64,000 nt of DNA, taken from assembly GCA_963746155.1 (NCBI GenBank), contig CAVVAB010000012.1:372001-436000 (forward strand), written 5' to 3'. The translations under genes and the position numbers were made by a program. This DNA comes from AC-32 sp963746155. GTDB lineage: Bacteria; Actinomycetota; Thermoleophilia; Gaiellales; Gaiellaceae. Below the pieces are notes generated by a model that had not been told where the DNA came from, searched no databases, and saw nothing but the letters and a program-made list of their open reading frames with translations. This document shows positions 15,886 through 24,243 of this stretch, one piece after another (within the stretch, counting starts at the first letter, position 1; each line of letters starts with the position of its first letter).

Positions 15886-16929
15886 TCACGCTTTCGGGCC
15901 GAGAGTTGCCAGCGCGCGCAACGCCTGTGGAAGGTTTTCCACAGGGATGATGCGGAGCCCGTCCGCGTAGCGTCTCGCCTCCCGCGCGTTGTCCCCGGCA
16001 GGCACAAGGAAGACGTCCACACCCGCCCGGCGAGCGCCGAGCGTCTTTTGCTTCACGCCGCCGATCGGGAGCACCTGGCCGTCGAGCGTGAGCTCTCCCG
16101 TCGCCGCGACCTTGTGCCCGTGGGTGACGTTGCGGCCGGCCTCCTGGAGGATGTCGAGCGCGAAGGCAAGCCCGGCGGAAGGGCCGCCGATCTCGCCCGT
16201 GTCGATCTTGATCGGGAACGGCAGCTTCACCTCGAGATCGTCCAGCGCCGTGACGCCGATGATCGCCCTCGTGGGGTCGTTGGGGTCAGCCGCCGTCGTG
16301 ATCGTCGCCTCCCGGACCTTCCCGTCGCGTCGGTACCGGATGGTCACCGGGTCGCCGGGACGCTTCTTCTCGAGCAGCGCGCGCAGCTCGAGGATCGTCT
16401 TCACGGGCTTGCCGTTGACCGAGACGATCACGTCGCCCGGCTGGATCACCTTCGCCGCCGGCGCGCCGTGCTCCACGACCAGCACCGTCACGCCCTGACT
16501 CTCGGCGCTCACCTTGTAGCCGAGCATCTTGAGCGCGACGTACGGCGCGATCTTCTGCGAGTCGGACATCTCCTGCTGGCCCAGCCGCCGGTCGAGCGAG
16601 GTGCTGATGGGCGGCGCCGGGACGAGCGACGACCCGCTGGCGCGGGCCCACGGGAGCAGCCGCTCGATGAGGCGCGCCGGCCGCTCGCGGACGTCGACGA
16701 AGTAGATCGGCCCCTTGCCACGGGACGGACGCTCCCCCTTGAAGCTGACGACCGGCGCGACCGGGTGAGCAGGGTCGACGAGCTGCAGCTGGTACCCGTC
16801 CGCGGGCGCGATCCAGAGCGCGAGCACGGCCACGACGATCAGGAGCAGACCTACCGCTGCGATCCGCGACGGCGAGAACCACTTCGACCGTGCTGATGGC
16901 GTGGGCGTTTCCGGCTCGGCGCCGGTCAA
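15886..16929 (-). CDS. Membrane-anchored PDZ-Lon-like S16 peptidase
   Basis: A 347-residue protein with one N-terminal transmembrane helix (about 24-42), an extracytoplasmic region, a PDZ domain (about 145-215: GVTVLVVEHGAPAAKVIQPGDVI) and a C-terminal Lon-type proteolytic domain. The Ser-Lys dyad is S251 in GEIGGPSAGLAFALDIL and K293 in PIGGVKQKTLGA. There is no AAA+ module, as in the YlbL/PDZ-Lon family. It probably processes exported or membrane proteins. TTG 16929 overlaps the stop of the SDR gene (TTGA). Confidence 0.85.
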   Translation of the reverse strand: MTGAEPETPTPSARSKWFSPSRIAAVGLLLIVVAVLALWIAPADGYQLQLVDPAHPVAPVVSFKGERPSRGKGPIYFVDVRERPARLIERLLPWARASGSSLVPAPPISTSLDRRLGQQEMSDSQKIAPYVALKMLGYKVSAESQGVTVLVVEHGAPAAKVIQPGDVIVSVNGKPVKTILELRALLEKKRPGDPVTIRYRRDGKVREATITTAADPNDPTRAIIGVTALDDLEVKLPFPIKIDTGEIGGPSAGLAFALDILQEAGRNVTHGHKVAATGELTLDGQVLPIGGVKQKTLGARRAGVDVFLVPAGDNAREARRYADGLRIIPVENLPQALRALATLGPKA

Positions 16930-17669
16930 AGGAGGCCTCGGGTCAAGCCGCCGTCCACGGGGATCACGGTACCCGTGACGTAGCTGGCGGCGTCCGAGGC
17001 GAGGAAGCAGGCGACCTGAGCGACCTCTTTCGGCGCTCCGAAGCGGCCGAGGGCAATCTGCGCGAAGTCTTCCGTCCGGGGCTTGCCCGCGAACGCCTCG
17101 GCGAGGCGCTCGGTCTCGATTCGCCCGGGCGCGATCGAGTTGACCGTGATCTTCTTCGGGCCGACCTCGCGTGCAAGCGTCTTGGCCCAGCCGATCACGC
17201 CGGGGCGGACCGCGTTCGAGAGGGCGAGGCCGTCGATCGGCTCGCGCACCGAGCTGGAGGCGATGTTGATCACGCGCCCGCGCCCGCTGCGCTCGAGCTG
17301 TGGAAGGCAGAGGGCGGTCAGCCGGATCGCGGACAGGAGGAGGAGCTCGACGGTCTGTTCAATCTGCTCGTCGGTCAGGCCGATCGCGGGCGTGCGCGGC
17401 GGTCCGCCGCTGTTGTTGACGAGGATGTCGAGCCCGCCGAATGCTTCCAGCGTGCGCTCCACGAGACGGCTGAGGTCGGCGGGATTCGTGACGTCTCCGC
17501 GGACGGCAAGCGCGCCGAGTCGCTCGGCCTCGCGCTCGAGCAGTTCGCGGCGCCGCGCGAACATCGCGACGTTGACGCCCTCGGCTGCGAAGGCCTCCGC
17601 GATCGCGAGCCCCATGCCCGCGGACGCGCCGCACACGATCGCCGTGCGGCCTTCTAGCCCGAGCTCCAC
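16926..17669 (-). CDS. Short-chain dehydrogenase/reductase with altered active site
   Basis: A 247-residue SDR with the cofactor motif GASAGMGLAIAEAF, the NNSGG motif and VINIASSSV carrying the serine. The place of the catalytic Tyr-x3-Lys reads S-N-A-V-R (LALSNAVRPGVIGWAK), so both Tyr and Lys are replaced when aligned on the conserved GVIG. The rest is FabG-like (ITVNSIAPG, VTGTVIPVDGG). It may be a divergent reductase or a non-catalytic member. GTG 17669 has GTGAGG six bases upstream. It is co-directional and overlapping with the PDZ-Lon gene. Confidence 0.75.
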   Translation of the reverse strand: MELGLEGRTAIVCGASAGMGLAIAEAFAAEGVNVAMFARRRELLEREAERLGALAVRGDVTNPADLSRLVERTLEAFGGLDILVNNSGGPPRTPAIGLTDEQIEQTVELLLLSAIRLTALCLPQLERSGRGRVINIASSSVREPIDGLALSNAVRPGVIGWAKTLAREVGPKKITVNSIAPGRIETERLAEAFAGKPRTEDFAQIALGRFGAPKEVAQVACFLASDAASYVTGTVIPVDGGLTRGLL

Positions 17670-17714
17670 GCCCGCCTCACCGTGCCCGCCGCCCGTAAAG
17701 GGTTCACGCGCGCG

Positions 17715-17732
17715 TCCCCACCCGGGTGGGGA
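17715..17732. terminator. Perfect 18-bp palindrome downstream of mdh
   Basis: TCCCCACCCGGGTGGGGA is perfectly self-complementary and lies about 100 bases after the mdh stop, before the SDR gene. It could be a terminator stem (7 bp with a CCGG loop) or an operator for the SDR gene. Confidence 0.4.
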
Positions 17733-17828
17733 TGAAGGTCCACCCGCCGCCCGCTGAGAGCGTATCGCCGGGTCTGTGCCGTGTCTGCGCCTGCGGTGTG
17801 AAGGATTCGTGCCGATTCGTCCACGGCG

Positions 17829-18763
17829 CTACCCCGTGCTGCCGAGCACGCCGACGACCTCGCTCACCGCGGCGGCCGACGTCTCGAACGCGGAGCGCTC
17901 GTCGTCGCTCAGGTCGAGCTCCACGATCTGCTCGATGCCGGCGGCGCCGAGCTTCACGGGCACGCCCATGTAGAGGCCGTCGACCCCGTACTCGCCCTCG
18001 AGGTAGGCCGTGCACGGAAGCACGCGGTGCTCGTCCAGCATCACCGCGTCGACCATCTGCGCGGCGGCCGCGCCGGGCGCGTACCAGGCCGAGGTGCCGA
18101 GCAGCTCGACGATCTCGCCGCCGCCCTTGGCGGTGCGCTCGACCATCGCCGCGATCCGCTCCTCGGAGACGAGCTTTCGAAGGGGAATCCCGCCGACAGT
18201 GGTCGCCGAGACGACCGGAACCATCTGGTCGCCGTGCCCGCCGAGCACCATCGCGGTCACGTCCTTCACCGACGATCCCGTCTCCCAGGCGATGAAGGTC
18301 GAGAAGCGGGCGGTATCGAGGATCCCGGCCATGCCGAAAACGCGCTCCTTGGGCCATCCGGAGACGTTCTTGGCGACGTGGCACATCGCATCGAGCGGGT
18401 TGGAGACGACGATCAGCACGGCGTCGGGCGACTTCGCTACGACCTGCTCGGCTCACCGAGCCGACGATCTTCTCGTTGGTCGTGACGAGGTCGTCGCGGC
18501 TCATGCCGGGCTTTGCGCGGGACTCCGGCCGTGATCACGACGACGTCCGAGCCGGCGCTCTCCTCGTAGCCGTTGGCTCCGACGATGTTCGGCTCGTACC
18601 CGAGGACGGCGCCCATCTGGTTCGCGTCGAGCGCCTTGCCCTGGGGCAGGTTCTCGACGATGTCGACGAGGACGACGTCTGCGTAGTCGCGGGTCGCGAG
18701 CACCTGCGCGCACGTGGCGCCCACGTTCCCGGCTCCGACGACCGTCACCTTCCTGCGGCTCAT
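17829..18763 (-). CDS. mdh: Malate dehydrogenase; two apparent frameshifts
   Basis: Oxidises malate to oxaloacetate with NAD. The N-terminus KVTVVGAGNVGATCAQVLA is the Rossmann fold, and VVITAGVPRKPGMSRDDL carries the substrate Arg. The C-terminal part has VVSNPLDAM, GMAGILDTARF and the catalytic His in VLGGHGDQMVP. Three frames must be joined: one extra base near 18511-18513 and one near 18450. Corrected, the protein is about 310 residues, the normal lactate/malate dehydrogenase length. The start ATG 18763 overlaps the icd stop (ATGA), so icd and mdh form an operon. Confidence 0.88.
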
Positions 18764-19848
18764 ACGCGCGCTCCCATGGCGTCGATGATGGCGTCCGCGA
18801 CTTCGCTCGTGCCGACGGCGGTCGGGTCGTCGCGGGTCGGCTTCATGTCGTACGTCACGCTCTTGCCCTCGCCGATCACGCCTGCGATCGCCGCCTCGAG
18901 CCGGTCGGCGGCGTCACGCTCGTCCAGGTGACGGAGCATCAGCATCCCGGAGAGCATCATCGCCATCGGGTTGACGCGGTTCTGGCCCGCGTACTTCGGC
19001 GCCGAGCCGTGGGTTGGCTCGAAGACCGCTGCGCGCGCGCCGAAGTTCGCGCCCGGCGCGAGCCCGAGCCCGCCGATCAGCCCGGCGGCGAGGTCGGAGA
19101 CGATGTCCCCGTAGAGGTTCGGCAGCAGCAGCACGTCGTACTCCTCGGGCCGCTGGACGAGCTGCATGCAGAGGTTGTCCACGATCCGATCCTCGAACTC
19201 GAGGTCGGAGTTCTCCGCTGCGACCTCGCGGGCGACTCGCAGGAAGAGGCCGTCCGAGAACTTCATGATGTTCGCCTTGTGCACCGCGGTCACCTTGCGA
19301 CGGCCGTTTCGCCGCGCGTGGTCGAAGGCGAACTCGGCGATCCGGCGCGTGCCCTCGACCGAGATCGGCTTGATCGAGATCCCGGACCGAGCCGGCAGCA
19401 TGCCGCCGTGCGCCTCGACCCACCCGGCCAGCTCGAGCGCGTCCGCGGACCCCTCCTCGTACTCGATGCCGGCGTAGAGATCCTCGGTCGCTTCCCGGAC
19501 GATGATCAGGTCGACGTCCTCGTAACGCGACCGCACGCCCGGGTAGCTCTTGCACGGCCGCACCTGCCCGTAGAGGTCGAGAGACTTGCGCAGGGTCACG
19601 TTGACCGAGCGGAAGCCCTCGCCGACGGGTGTCGTGATCGGGCCCTTGAGCGCGATCCCCGTGCGGATGATCGAGTCGAGCACGTGGTCGGGCAGCGGGT
19701 TCCCGCCGTACCGGTCCATCACGTCGGCGCCGGCGTCCTGGACGTCCCAGTCGAACTCGACACCCGTCGCCTCGAGCACCCGGCGCGTCGCCTCGGTCAG
19801 CTCGGGCCCGGTGCCGTCGCCGGGGATCAGCGTCACCTCATGCGCCAC
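18760..19848 (-). CDS. icd: Isocitrate dehydrogenase of the isocitrate/isopropylmalate dehydrogenase family
   Basis: A 362-residue beta-decarboxylating dehydrogenase. Seen: TLIPGDGTGPELTEA, the substrate loop SVNVTLRKSLDLYGQVRP, REATEDLYAGIEYE, KPISVEGTRRIAEFAF, VHKANIMKFSDGLFL and YGDIVSDLAAGLIGGLGL. The SVNVTLRK loop with a Ser fits isocitrate better than isopropylmalate, and the neighbours mdh and citrate synthase support that. Nucleotide preference is not certain; the form resembles NAD-dependent enzymes. GTG 19848 is chosen over an upstream ATG because TAGAGT lies eight bases before it. Confidence 0.88.
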   Translation of the reverse strand: MAHEVTLIPGDGTGPELTEATRRVLEATGVEFDWDVQDAGADVMDRYGGNPLPDHVLDSIIRTGIALKGPITTPVGEGFRSVNVTLRKSLDLYGQVRPCKSYPGVRSRYEDVDLIIVREATEDLYAGIEYEEGSADALELAGWVEAHGGMLPARSGISIKPISVEGTRRIAEFAFDHARRNGRRKVTAVHKANIMKFSDGLFLRVAREVAAENSDLEFEDRIVDNLCMQLVQRPEEYDVLLLPNLYGDIVSDLAAGLIGGLGLAPGANFGARAAVFEPTHGSAPKYAGQNRVNPMAMMLSGMLMLRHLDERDAADRLEAAIAGVIGEGKSVTYDMKPTRDDPTAVGTSEVADAIIDAMGARV

Positions 19849-19886
19849 GGCGCGTGACTCTAGCTGAGGCCTATACATTTCCCGCC
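19849..19886. promoter_or_regulatory. Divergent leaderless promoters, icd-mdh / citrate synthase
   Basis: In a 38-bp gap, TAGAGT on the minus strand (19862-19857) lies eight bases before GTG 19848. TACATT on the plus strand (19874-19879) lies seven bases before GTG 19887. Confidence 0.6.
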
Positions 19887-20970
19887 GTGAACGATTTCAA
19901 GCCTGGGCTCGAGGGTGTCGTCGCCGTCCAGACGGAGATCGCCGAGCCGGACCGCGAGGGCGGCTCGCTCCGCTACCGCGGCGTCGACATCGAGGAGCTC
20001 GTCGGCGAGGTCCCGTACGAGAAGGTCTGGGGCCTCCTGGTCGACGACGACATCAACTCGGCCATGCCCGATCCGGATCCGTACGAGCCCGCGGCGCTCA
20101 CGGGGAACGCGCCCTCCGACCTCCAGGCGGAGACGGCGCGGCTCTCGGGCGTCTGGAAGCTCGGCAAGCTGAACGAGATCTCCGACGAGCAGGCGCGCGA
20201 GGACCTCGGCCGCCTCTCGGCGCAGATGATGTCGATCGTCGCCCGCTCGGCCCGCGTCGCGGACGGTCACGCGGACCCGGTGCCGGACGACGTCGTCGCG
20301 CAGGGGCAGACGGCCGCCGAGAAGTTCCTGCTCCGCTGGCGCGGCGAGGCCGATCCTCGGCACGCGACCGCGATCGACACCTACTGGATCTGCACCGCCG
20401 AGCACGGCCTCAACGCCTCCACGTTCACGGCGCGGATCGTCGCCTCCACCGGCGCCGACTGCGGCGCGTCCCTCTCGTCGGCCGTCGGCGCGCTCTCGGG
20501 GCCGCTGCACGGCGGGGCTCCCGCCTACGTGATGCCGATGCTCGAGGAGGTCGCGGCATCCGGCGACGCGGAGAAGTACGTCAACGACCTGCTCGAGGGC
20601 GGCGGGAGGATCATGGGCTTCGGCCATCGCGTCTACCGCGCCGAGGACCCGCGCTCGCGGATCCTCAAGCGGACGGCGAAGGAGCTCGGCTCGCCGCACG
20701 TCGACACTGCCGAGGAGCTCGAGCGAGTCGCGCATCGAGGCGCTGCAGAAGCGTCATCCCGAGCGCGTGCTGGCGACGAACGTCGAGTACTACTCGGCGG
20801 TCGTGCTCGACATCGCCGAGATCCCGCCGGAGCTGGCGCCGGCGATGTTCGCGTGCTCGCGCGTCGCCGGCTGGTCTGCGCACATCCTCGAGCAGAAGCG
20901 CACTGGCCGGCTCTTCCGGCCGTCCGCCGAATACGTCGGTCCCGCGGAACGATCGCTCGCATCGGTGTGA
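19887..20970 (+). CDS. gltA: Citrate synthase; apparent frameshift near 20728
   Basis: Condenses acetyl-CoA and oxaloacetate. Seen: GLEGVVAVQTEIAEPD near the N-terminus, EHGLNASTFTARIVAST, the catalytic His of GPLHGGAPAYV, GFGHRVYRAEDPRSRIL, and, in a second frame, NVEYYSAVVLDIAEIPPEL carrying the catalytic Asp, ending WSAHILEQKR. Dropping one base near 20728 joins the frames as ELEESRIEALQKRHPERV, giving about 360 residues, a normal length. GTG 19887 starts a few residues before the conserved block and follows TACATT at seven bases. Confidence 0.9.
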
Positions 20971-21464
20971 CGCTCGCCGAAGCAGCCGCGATCGCGGACG
21001 AGCTGGCGAAGCAGGGCAAGGAGCGGGAGCTCGCCGACCTGCGCAGAGACTGGGACGAGGAGCTCGAGCTCGCTGCGCGCTCCCAGGACTACCGGGAGCG
21101 GGTGGTCGCCTACCGCGCGATCGGCCAGCTTCGCTTTCGTCAGAAGAGCGAGCTCCTGAGGCGCGGCCTCGAGGACGAGAGCCCCGCTTGCCGCGGCTCG
21201 GCGCTGCTCTCGCTGGAGCTCCTCTCGCGCGATGCGCCGCGCGAGATCAACGCCGTCCGGCCGCTCCTGCACACGCTCGCGAACGCCGACGACAACGCGG
21301 CCGTCCGCCGCCTCGCCATCCTTTGCCTGCGAAACGGATCGCCGCAGCGAGACACGATCGTCCTGCTCCAGGGAATCGCCGAGGAGGAGGGTCTGGAACG
21401 CGACCTGCGCGAGACCGCCTCGAAAGTGGCCACCGAGCTCCAGAAGCGCGCGAACGTCCGCTAG
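20967..21464 (+). CDS. HEAT-repeat-like helical protein
   Basis: A 165-residue protein starting at GTG 20967, overlapping the citrate synthase stop by GTGA. The N-terminal half is highly charged (AKQGKERELADLRRDWDEELE). The second half shows about three HEAT-like helical pairs (SPACRGSALLSLELLSRD; NAAVRRLAILCLRNGSPQR). Such proteins are usually scaffolds. Coupling to citrate synthase suggests regular co-expression, but no function is recognised. Its stop shares the palindrome CTAG with the convergent xerC stop. Confidence 0.65.
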   Translation: MTLAEAAAIADELAKQGKERELADLRRDWDEELELAARSQDYRERVVAYRAIGQLRFRQKSELLRRGLEDESPACRGSALLSLELLSRDAPREINAVRPLLHTLANADDNAAVRRLAILCLRNGSPQRDTIVLLQGIAEEEGLERDLRETASKVATELQKRANVR

Positions 21465-22379
21465 TCCGCTAGTCGCCGTCGCGCGTGCGGATGGCTGCGG
21501 AAGTAGACGTCGCGGCGGCGGCGGTCGCTGACGTGGGTGTAGAGCTCGGTCGTGCCGAGGTCGGCGTGGCCCAGCATCTCCTGGACGCTGCGCAGGTCGG
21601 CGCCGCCCTCCAGCAGGTGCGTCGCGAACGAGTGGCGGAGCAGGTGCGGGTGGACGCGCTCGGGCTCGAGGCCCGCGCGCTCGGCCAGCTTCCGGAGGAT
21701 GAGGAAGGCCCCGGCCCGGGTGAGCGGCCCGCCCTGCGCGTTCAGGAACAGCTCGGGGCGATGACGGCGGTCGAGATACGGGCGGCCGTGCGCGAGGTAG
21801 CGGCGCAGCGCGTCTGCCGCATGGCGGCCGACCGGCACGACCCGTTCCTTGTTGCCCTTGCCGATGCAGCGCACGAGCCGCCGCTCGAGGTCGACGTCGG
21901 TCCTGGTCGAGCCCCACGGCCTCGCTGACGCGTAGCCCGGCCCCGTAGAGGAGCTCGACGAGCGCCCGGTCGCGCAGCGAGCGGGGAGTCGTCCCGGGAG
22001 CTGCCTCGATCAGGCGCTGGGCCTCGGCGGGCGAGAGTGTCCGGGGCAGCTTGCGTCGGCGGCGAGGCAGCTCGAGCGCCGCTGCCGGGCTGTCCGTCCG
22101 CGCGCCCAGCAGGATCAGGTGGCGGAAGAACGAGCGCACGGCGGCAACACGGCGAGCGATCGTCGCGGGGGAGAGGCCCGCGGCGCGCAGGTCCGCGAGC
22201 CAGCGCTCGAGGTCGTCCGTGGTCGCACGCGACGGCGGGCCCCCGAGCCAGTCGCCGAGCGCGCGGAGGTCTCGGCGGTACGCGTCGACGGTCTTCGGCG
22301 CCCGCTGGGCGGCGAGCAGCGCGAGGAACCCCTCGACCTCGGGATCGGAGGCAGGCGGATCGGGCCGCGGCGTCGCCAT
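21461..22379 (-). CDS. xerC: Tyrosine recombinase XerC-like; apparent frameshift near 21910
   Basis: A site-specific recombinase, probably for chromosome dimer resolution at dif. The N-terminal SAM-like domain (EGFLALLAAQRAPKTVDAYRRDL) leads into a catalytic domain with Arg in LLYGAGLRVSEAVGL. Dropping one base near 21910 reads on through GLDRTDVDLERRLVRCIGKG, catalytic Lys in GKGNKERVVPVG, HPHLLRHSFATHLL (His-x2-Arg), GHADLGTTELYTHV with the third His and the nucleophilic Tyr. The product is about 305 residues. A second recombinase lies 0.9 kb upstream on the same strand; which is XerC and which XerD is inferred from similarity and is uncertain. Confidence 0.82.
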
Positions 22380-22411
22380 CGGACGTTCATCCTTCGCCCT
22401 GTGCGGCCCGA

Positions 22412-22432
22412 CGCCTGCCTCCGAGGCAGGCG
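22412..22432 (-). terminator. Hairpin after the AHSA1-like gene
   Basis: CGCCTGCCT pairs with AGGCAGGCG across a three-base loop. It begins two bases past the stop codon of the gene ending at 22435. Confidence 0.5.
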
Positions 22433-22434
22433 CA

Positions 22435-22899
22435 TTACCCGAGGTCCGGCGGGGGAATCACCTCGCCCTTCTCGATCCACGAGTGCAGCTGCTCCGAGAA
22501 GCTCTCGAGCGAGCCGTGGCTGTTGATGCCCTCGGCCATCTCGTCCGAGATCGGCCCGAACGCGCTGAAGTTGTGGCGCAGCACCGTCTTGTCGCCGTCC
22601 TCCTCGAACTCGTACGTGTGGGCCAGCGTTATCCCGCCGCCGAGCATGCTGCTCGTCTGCGAGTAGCCGGCAGGCGGGTCCCACCATCCGATCGTGCCGT
22701 AGAGCTTGCCGGTGCCGTCGCCCCAGTCCTCGTAGATCTGCCCGCCGACGCGGCGGTCGTTGATGACGCGCTGCAAGCGCTTGCCGCCGTAGCTGATCTG
22801 GAACCACTTGTCGGTTTCGAGGAAGGCCTCGAAGACCTCCTCGCGGGGACGGGCGAAGCTGAGCTCGTTCGTGAACGCGATGTGCCGAATCTGGTGCAT
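22435..22899 (-). CDS. SRPBCC/AHSA1-family protein
   Basis: A 154-residue START-like domain protein: NELSFARPREEVFEAFLETDKWFQ at the N-terminus, YGTIGWWDPPAGYS, a central LAHTYEFEEDGDKTVLRHNFSAFG strand region and a C-terminal helix FSEQLHSWIEKG. Such proteins bind hydrophobic ligands or act as Hsp90 co-chaperone homologues, and are often paired with ArsR regulators as here. ATG 22899 overlaps the regulator's stop (ATGA) and has AAGGAGAAGGAGGAG directly upstream, a strong SD region. Confidence 0.8.
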   Translation of the reverse strand: MHQIRHIAFTNELSFARPREEVFEAFLETDKWFQISYGGKRLQRVINDRRVGGQIYEDWGDGTGKLYGTIGWWDPPAGYSQTSSMLGGGITLAHTYEFEEDGDKTVLRHNFSAFGPISDEMAEGINSHGSLESFSEQLHSWIEKGEVIPPPDLG

Positions 22900-23234
22900 C
22901 ACTCCTCCTTCTCCTTGGGTGTCGATGCCTCCAGGTGACGCTCGAAGGCCAGCAGCTGCGAGGCCGTGGCCTGCTGGAAGCTGTTCAGCCACCGCTCGAG
23001 CTCGCGCTGGATCGGAACCGCGTTGAGCTGGTTCCAGCGCTCGCGGCCTTCTCGGTGGACGAGCACCACTCCGGCCTTCTGCAGCACCGCGAGGTGCTGC
23101 ATGACCGCGAAGCGCGAGAGCTTGGGCAGCACCTCGCAGAGCGCGGTCGTCGTCTTCGGGCCGTCGCGGAGCGCGTCGAGCAGGGCTCGCCTATGCGGCG
23201 AGCCGAGCGCTTTCCACACCTGGGCATCATCCAT
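22899..23234 (-). CDS. ArsR-family winged-helix regulator
   Basis: A 111-residue regulator: WKALGSPHRRALLDALRDGPKTTTALCEVL, then the recognition helix LSRFAVMQHLAVLQKAGVVLVHREGR. There is no ArsR-type metal-binding CxC, so a non-metal signal is likely. It heads a two-gene unit with the AHSA1-like gene. This ArsR-AHSA1 pairing is widespread, and the regulator normally controls its own operon. A perfect inverted repeat sits at its own start (23238-23253). Confidence 0.82.
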   Translation of the reverse strand: MDDAQVWKALGSPHRRALLDALRDGPKTTTALCEVLPKLSRFAVMQHLAVLQKAGVVLVHREGRERWNQLNAVPIQRELERWLNSFQQATASQLLAFERHLEASTPKEKEE

Positions 23235-23237
23235 TAC

Positions 23238-23253
23238 GTGATAAAAATATCAC
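23238..23253. promoter_or_regulatory. Candidate ArsR operator
   Basis: GTGATA-AAAA-TATCAC, perfect 6-bp arms, lies three bases upstream of the arsR ATG. This AT-rich stretch stands out from the GC-rich surroundings. A TTGACT lies upstream on the minus strand (23262-23257), so repressor binding would overlap the promoter region. Confidence 0.5.
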
Positions 23254-23275
23254 ATAAGTCAAGAAGGCGGATGAG

Positions 23276-24106
23276 TCAAGAACGCGGATGAGCCTTGTCG
23301 TAGACCTTTCGTAGTCGGCGTGCGTCGACGTGGCTGTACATCTGCGTCGTCGACAGCGAGCTGTGGCCGAGGAGCTCCTGGATCGTGCGCAGGTCGGCGC
23401 CGCCCTCGAGCAGGTGCGTCGCGAAGGCGTGTCGCAGGCGATGCGGGTGAGGGAGCAGGCGGCGGAGCGTGCTCGTGTCGAGCCTGCGGCCGCGCGCGGA
23501 GAGGAAGAAGGCGTTCTCGGCGCCGCGGGCGAGCTGTGGCCGAGCGCCCCGGAGGTAGAGCCCAAGCCGATGGGAGGCCTCCTCGCCCAGCGGCACGACT
23601 CGCTCCTTGTCGCCCTTGCCGTGGACGTGCACGAGCTCCTGCTCGAAGTCGACGTCGGCGAGGTCGAGGTCGACGGCCTCCTGAGAGCGCAGGCCTGCCG
23701 AGTAGACGAGCTCGACGAGCGCGCGGTTGCGGATCGCGAGCGGAGTCGTGCCCTCGAGCGCGTCGAGCTCGCCGTCGACTTCGTGCGGGCGGGGCGCGTT
23801 CGGGAGCCGCCGCGGACGCTTGGGCGCGAAGGAGGCGTCCGGAACCCGCTCGGCGCCGAGCGCGTGCCGCAGGAAGGCGCGCACAGCGGCGAGCTTGCGC
23901 CCGATCGTGGCCGGCGCGAGCTTGCGCGGCCGCGCGCGCCCGAGCTCGGTCGCGTAGTCGGCGAGCACGCGTACGTCGACGTCGTCGAGCCTCGTGCCAC
24001 GCCGGTCGAGCCAGCGCGCGAACTCCTCGACGTCCACGCGGTAGGCGCGGCGCGTCGCGTTCGACAGCGCGGGGCTGTCGAGAAACCGTTCGACCTCCTG
24101 CTTCAC
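23276..24106 (-). CDS. xerD: Tyrosine recombinase XerD-like
   Basis: A 276-residue recombinase in one frame. The N-terminal domain is VERFLDSPALSNATRRAYRVDVEEFARWL. Catalytic residues are Arg in VYSAGLRSQEAVDLDL, Lys in HGKGDKERVVPLG, His and Arg in PHRLRHAFATHLL, and GHSSLSTTQMYSHVDARRL with the nucleophilic Tyr. GTG 24106 is the only plausible start near the conserved N-terminus; a longer frame would run into pckA. It lies 0.9 kb from the other recombinase gene, separated by the ArsR pair. Confidence 0.85.
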   Translation of the reverse strand: MKQEVERFLDSPALSNATRRAYRVDVEEFARWLDRRGTRLDDVDVRVLADYATELGRARPRKLAPATIGRKLAAVRAFLRHALGAERVPDASFAPKRPRRLPNAPRPHEVDGELDALEGTTPLAIRNRALVELVYSAGLRSQEAVDLDLADVDFEQELVHVHGKGDKERVVPLGEEASHRLGLYLRGARPQLARGAENAFFLSARGRRLDTSTLRRLLPHPHRLRHAFATHLLEGGADLRTIQELLGHSSLSTTQMYSHVDARRLRKVYDKAHPRS

Positions 24107-24145
24107 GGACGACGCCTTCGCCGCCCAAGCACGGTCTCTTCTAAA

Positions 24146-24165
24146 GGCGTCGTTTGCGATGCCGT
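24146..24165 (+). repeat. Dispersed 20-bp repeat, copy 1
   Basis: GGCGTCGTTTGCGATGCCGT matches 46554-46573 at 19 of 20 positions. Both copies are intergenic and next to a GC-rich hairpin. Confidence 0.45.
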
Positions 24166-24243
24166 CTTCAGGACGGCCGGCTTCGCCGGGCCGTCCGTCT
24201 GAAATGACCGGTCGATCCGGTCGAGCGACTGCTCGCAAACGAC
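24149..24243. repeat. Nested inverted-repeat element between xerD and pckA
   Basis: GTCGTTTGCGA (24149-24159) is the exact inverse of TCGCAAACGAC (24233-24243). Inside lies the hairpin at 24171-24196 and a GACCGG/CCGGTC pair. The 95-base unit could fold as one multi-stem RNA or be a small repeat element. It carries no reading frame of interest. Confidence 0.45.
24171..24196 (-). terminator. Hairpin downstream of pckA
   Basis: GGACGGCCGGC and GCCGGGCCGTCC form an 11-bp stem with one bulged base and a TTC loop. It lies just after the pckA stop and has no U-tract. Confidence 0.45.

Noticed and set aside
15924..15945. CCTGTGGAA-GGTT-TTCCACAGG resembles paired DnaA boxes (TTTTCCACA), suggesting an origin.
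   Set aside because: It lies inside the coding sequence of the PDZ-Lon gene. There is no box cluster, no AT-rich unwinding region and no dnaA or dnaN nearby.
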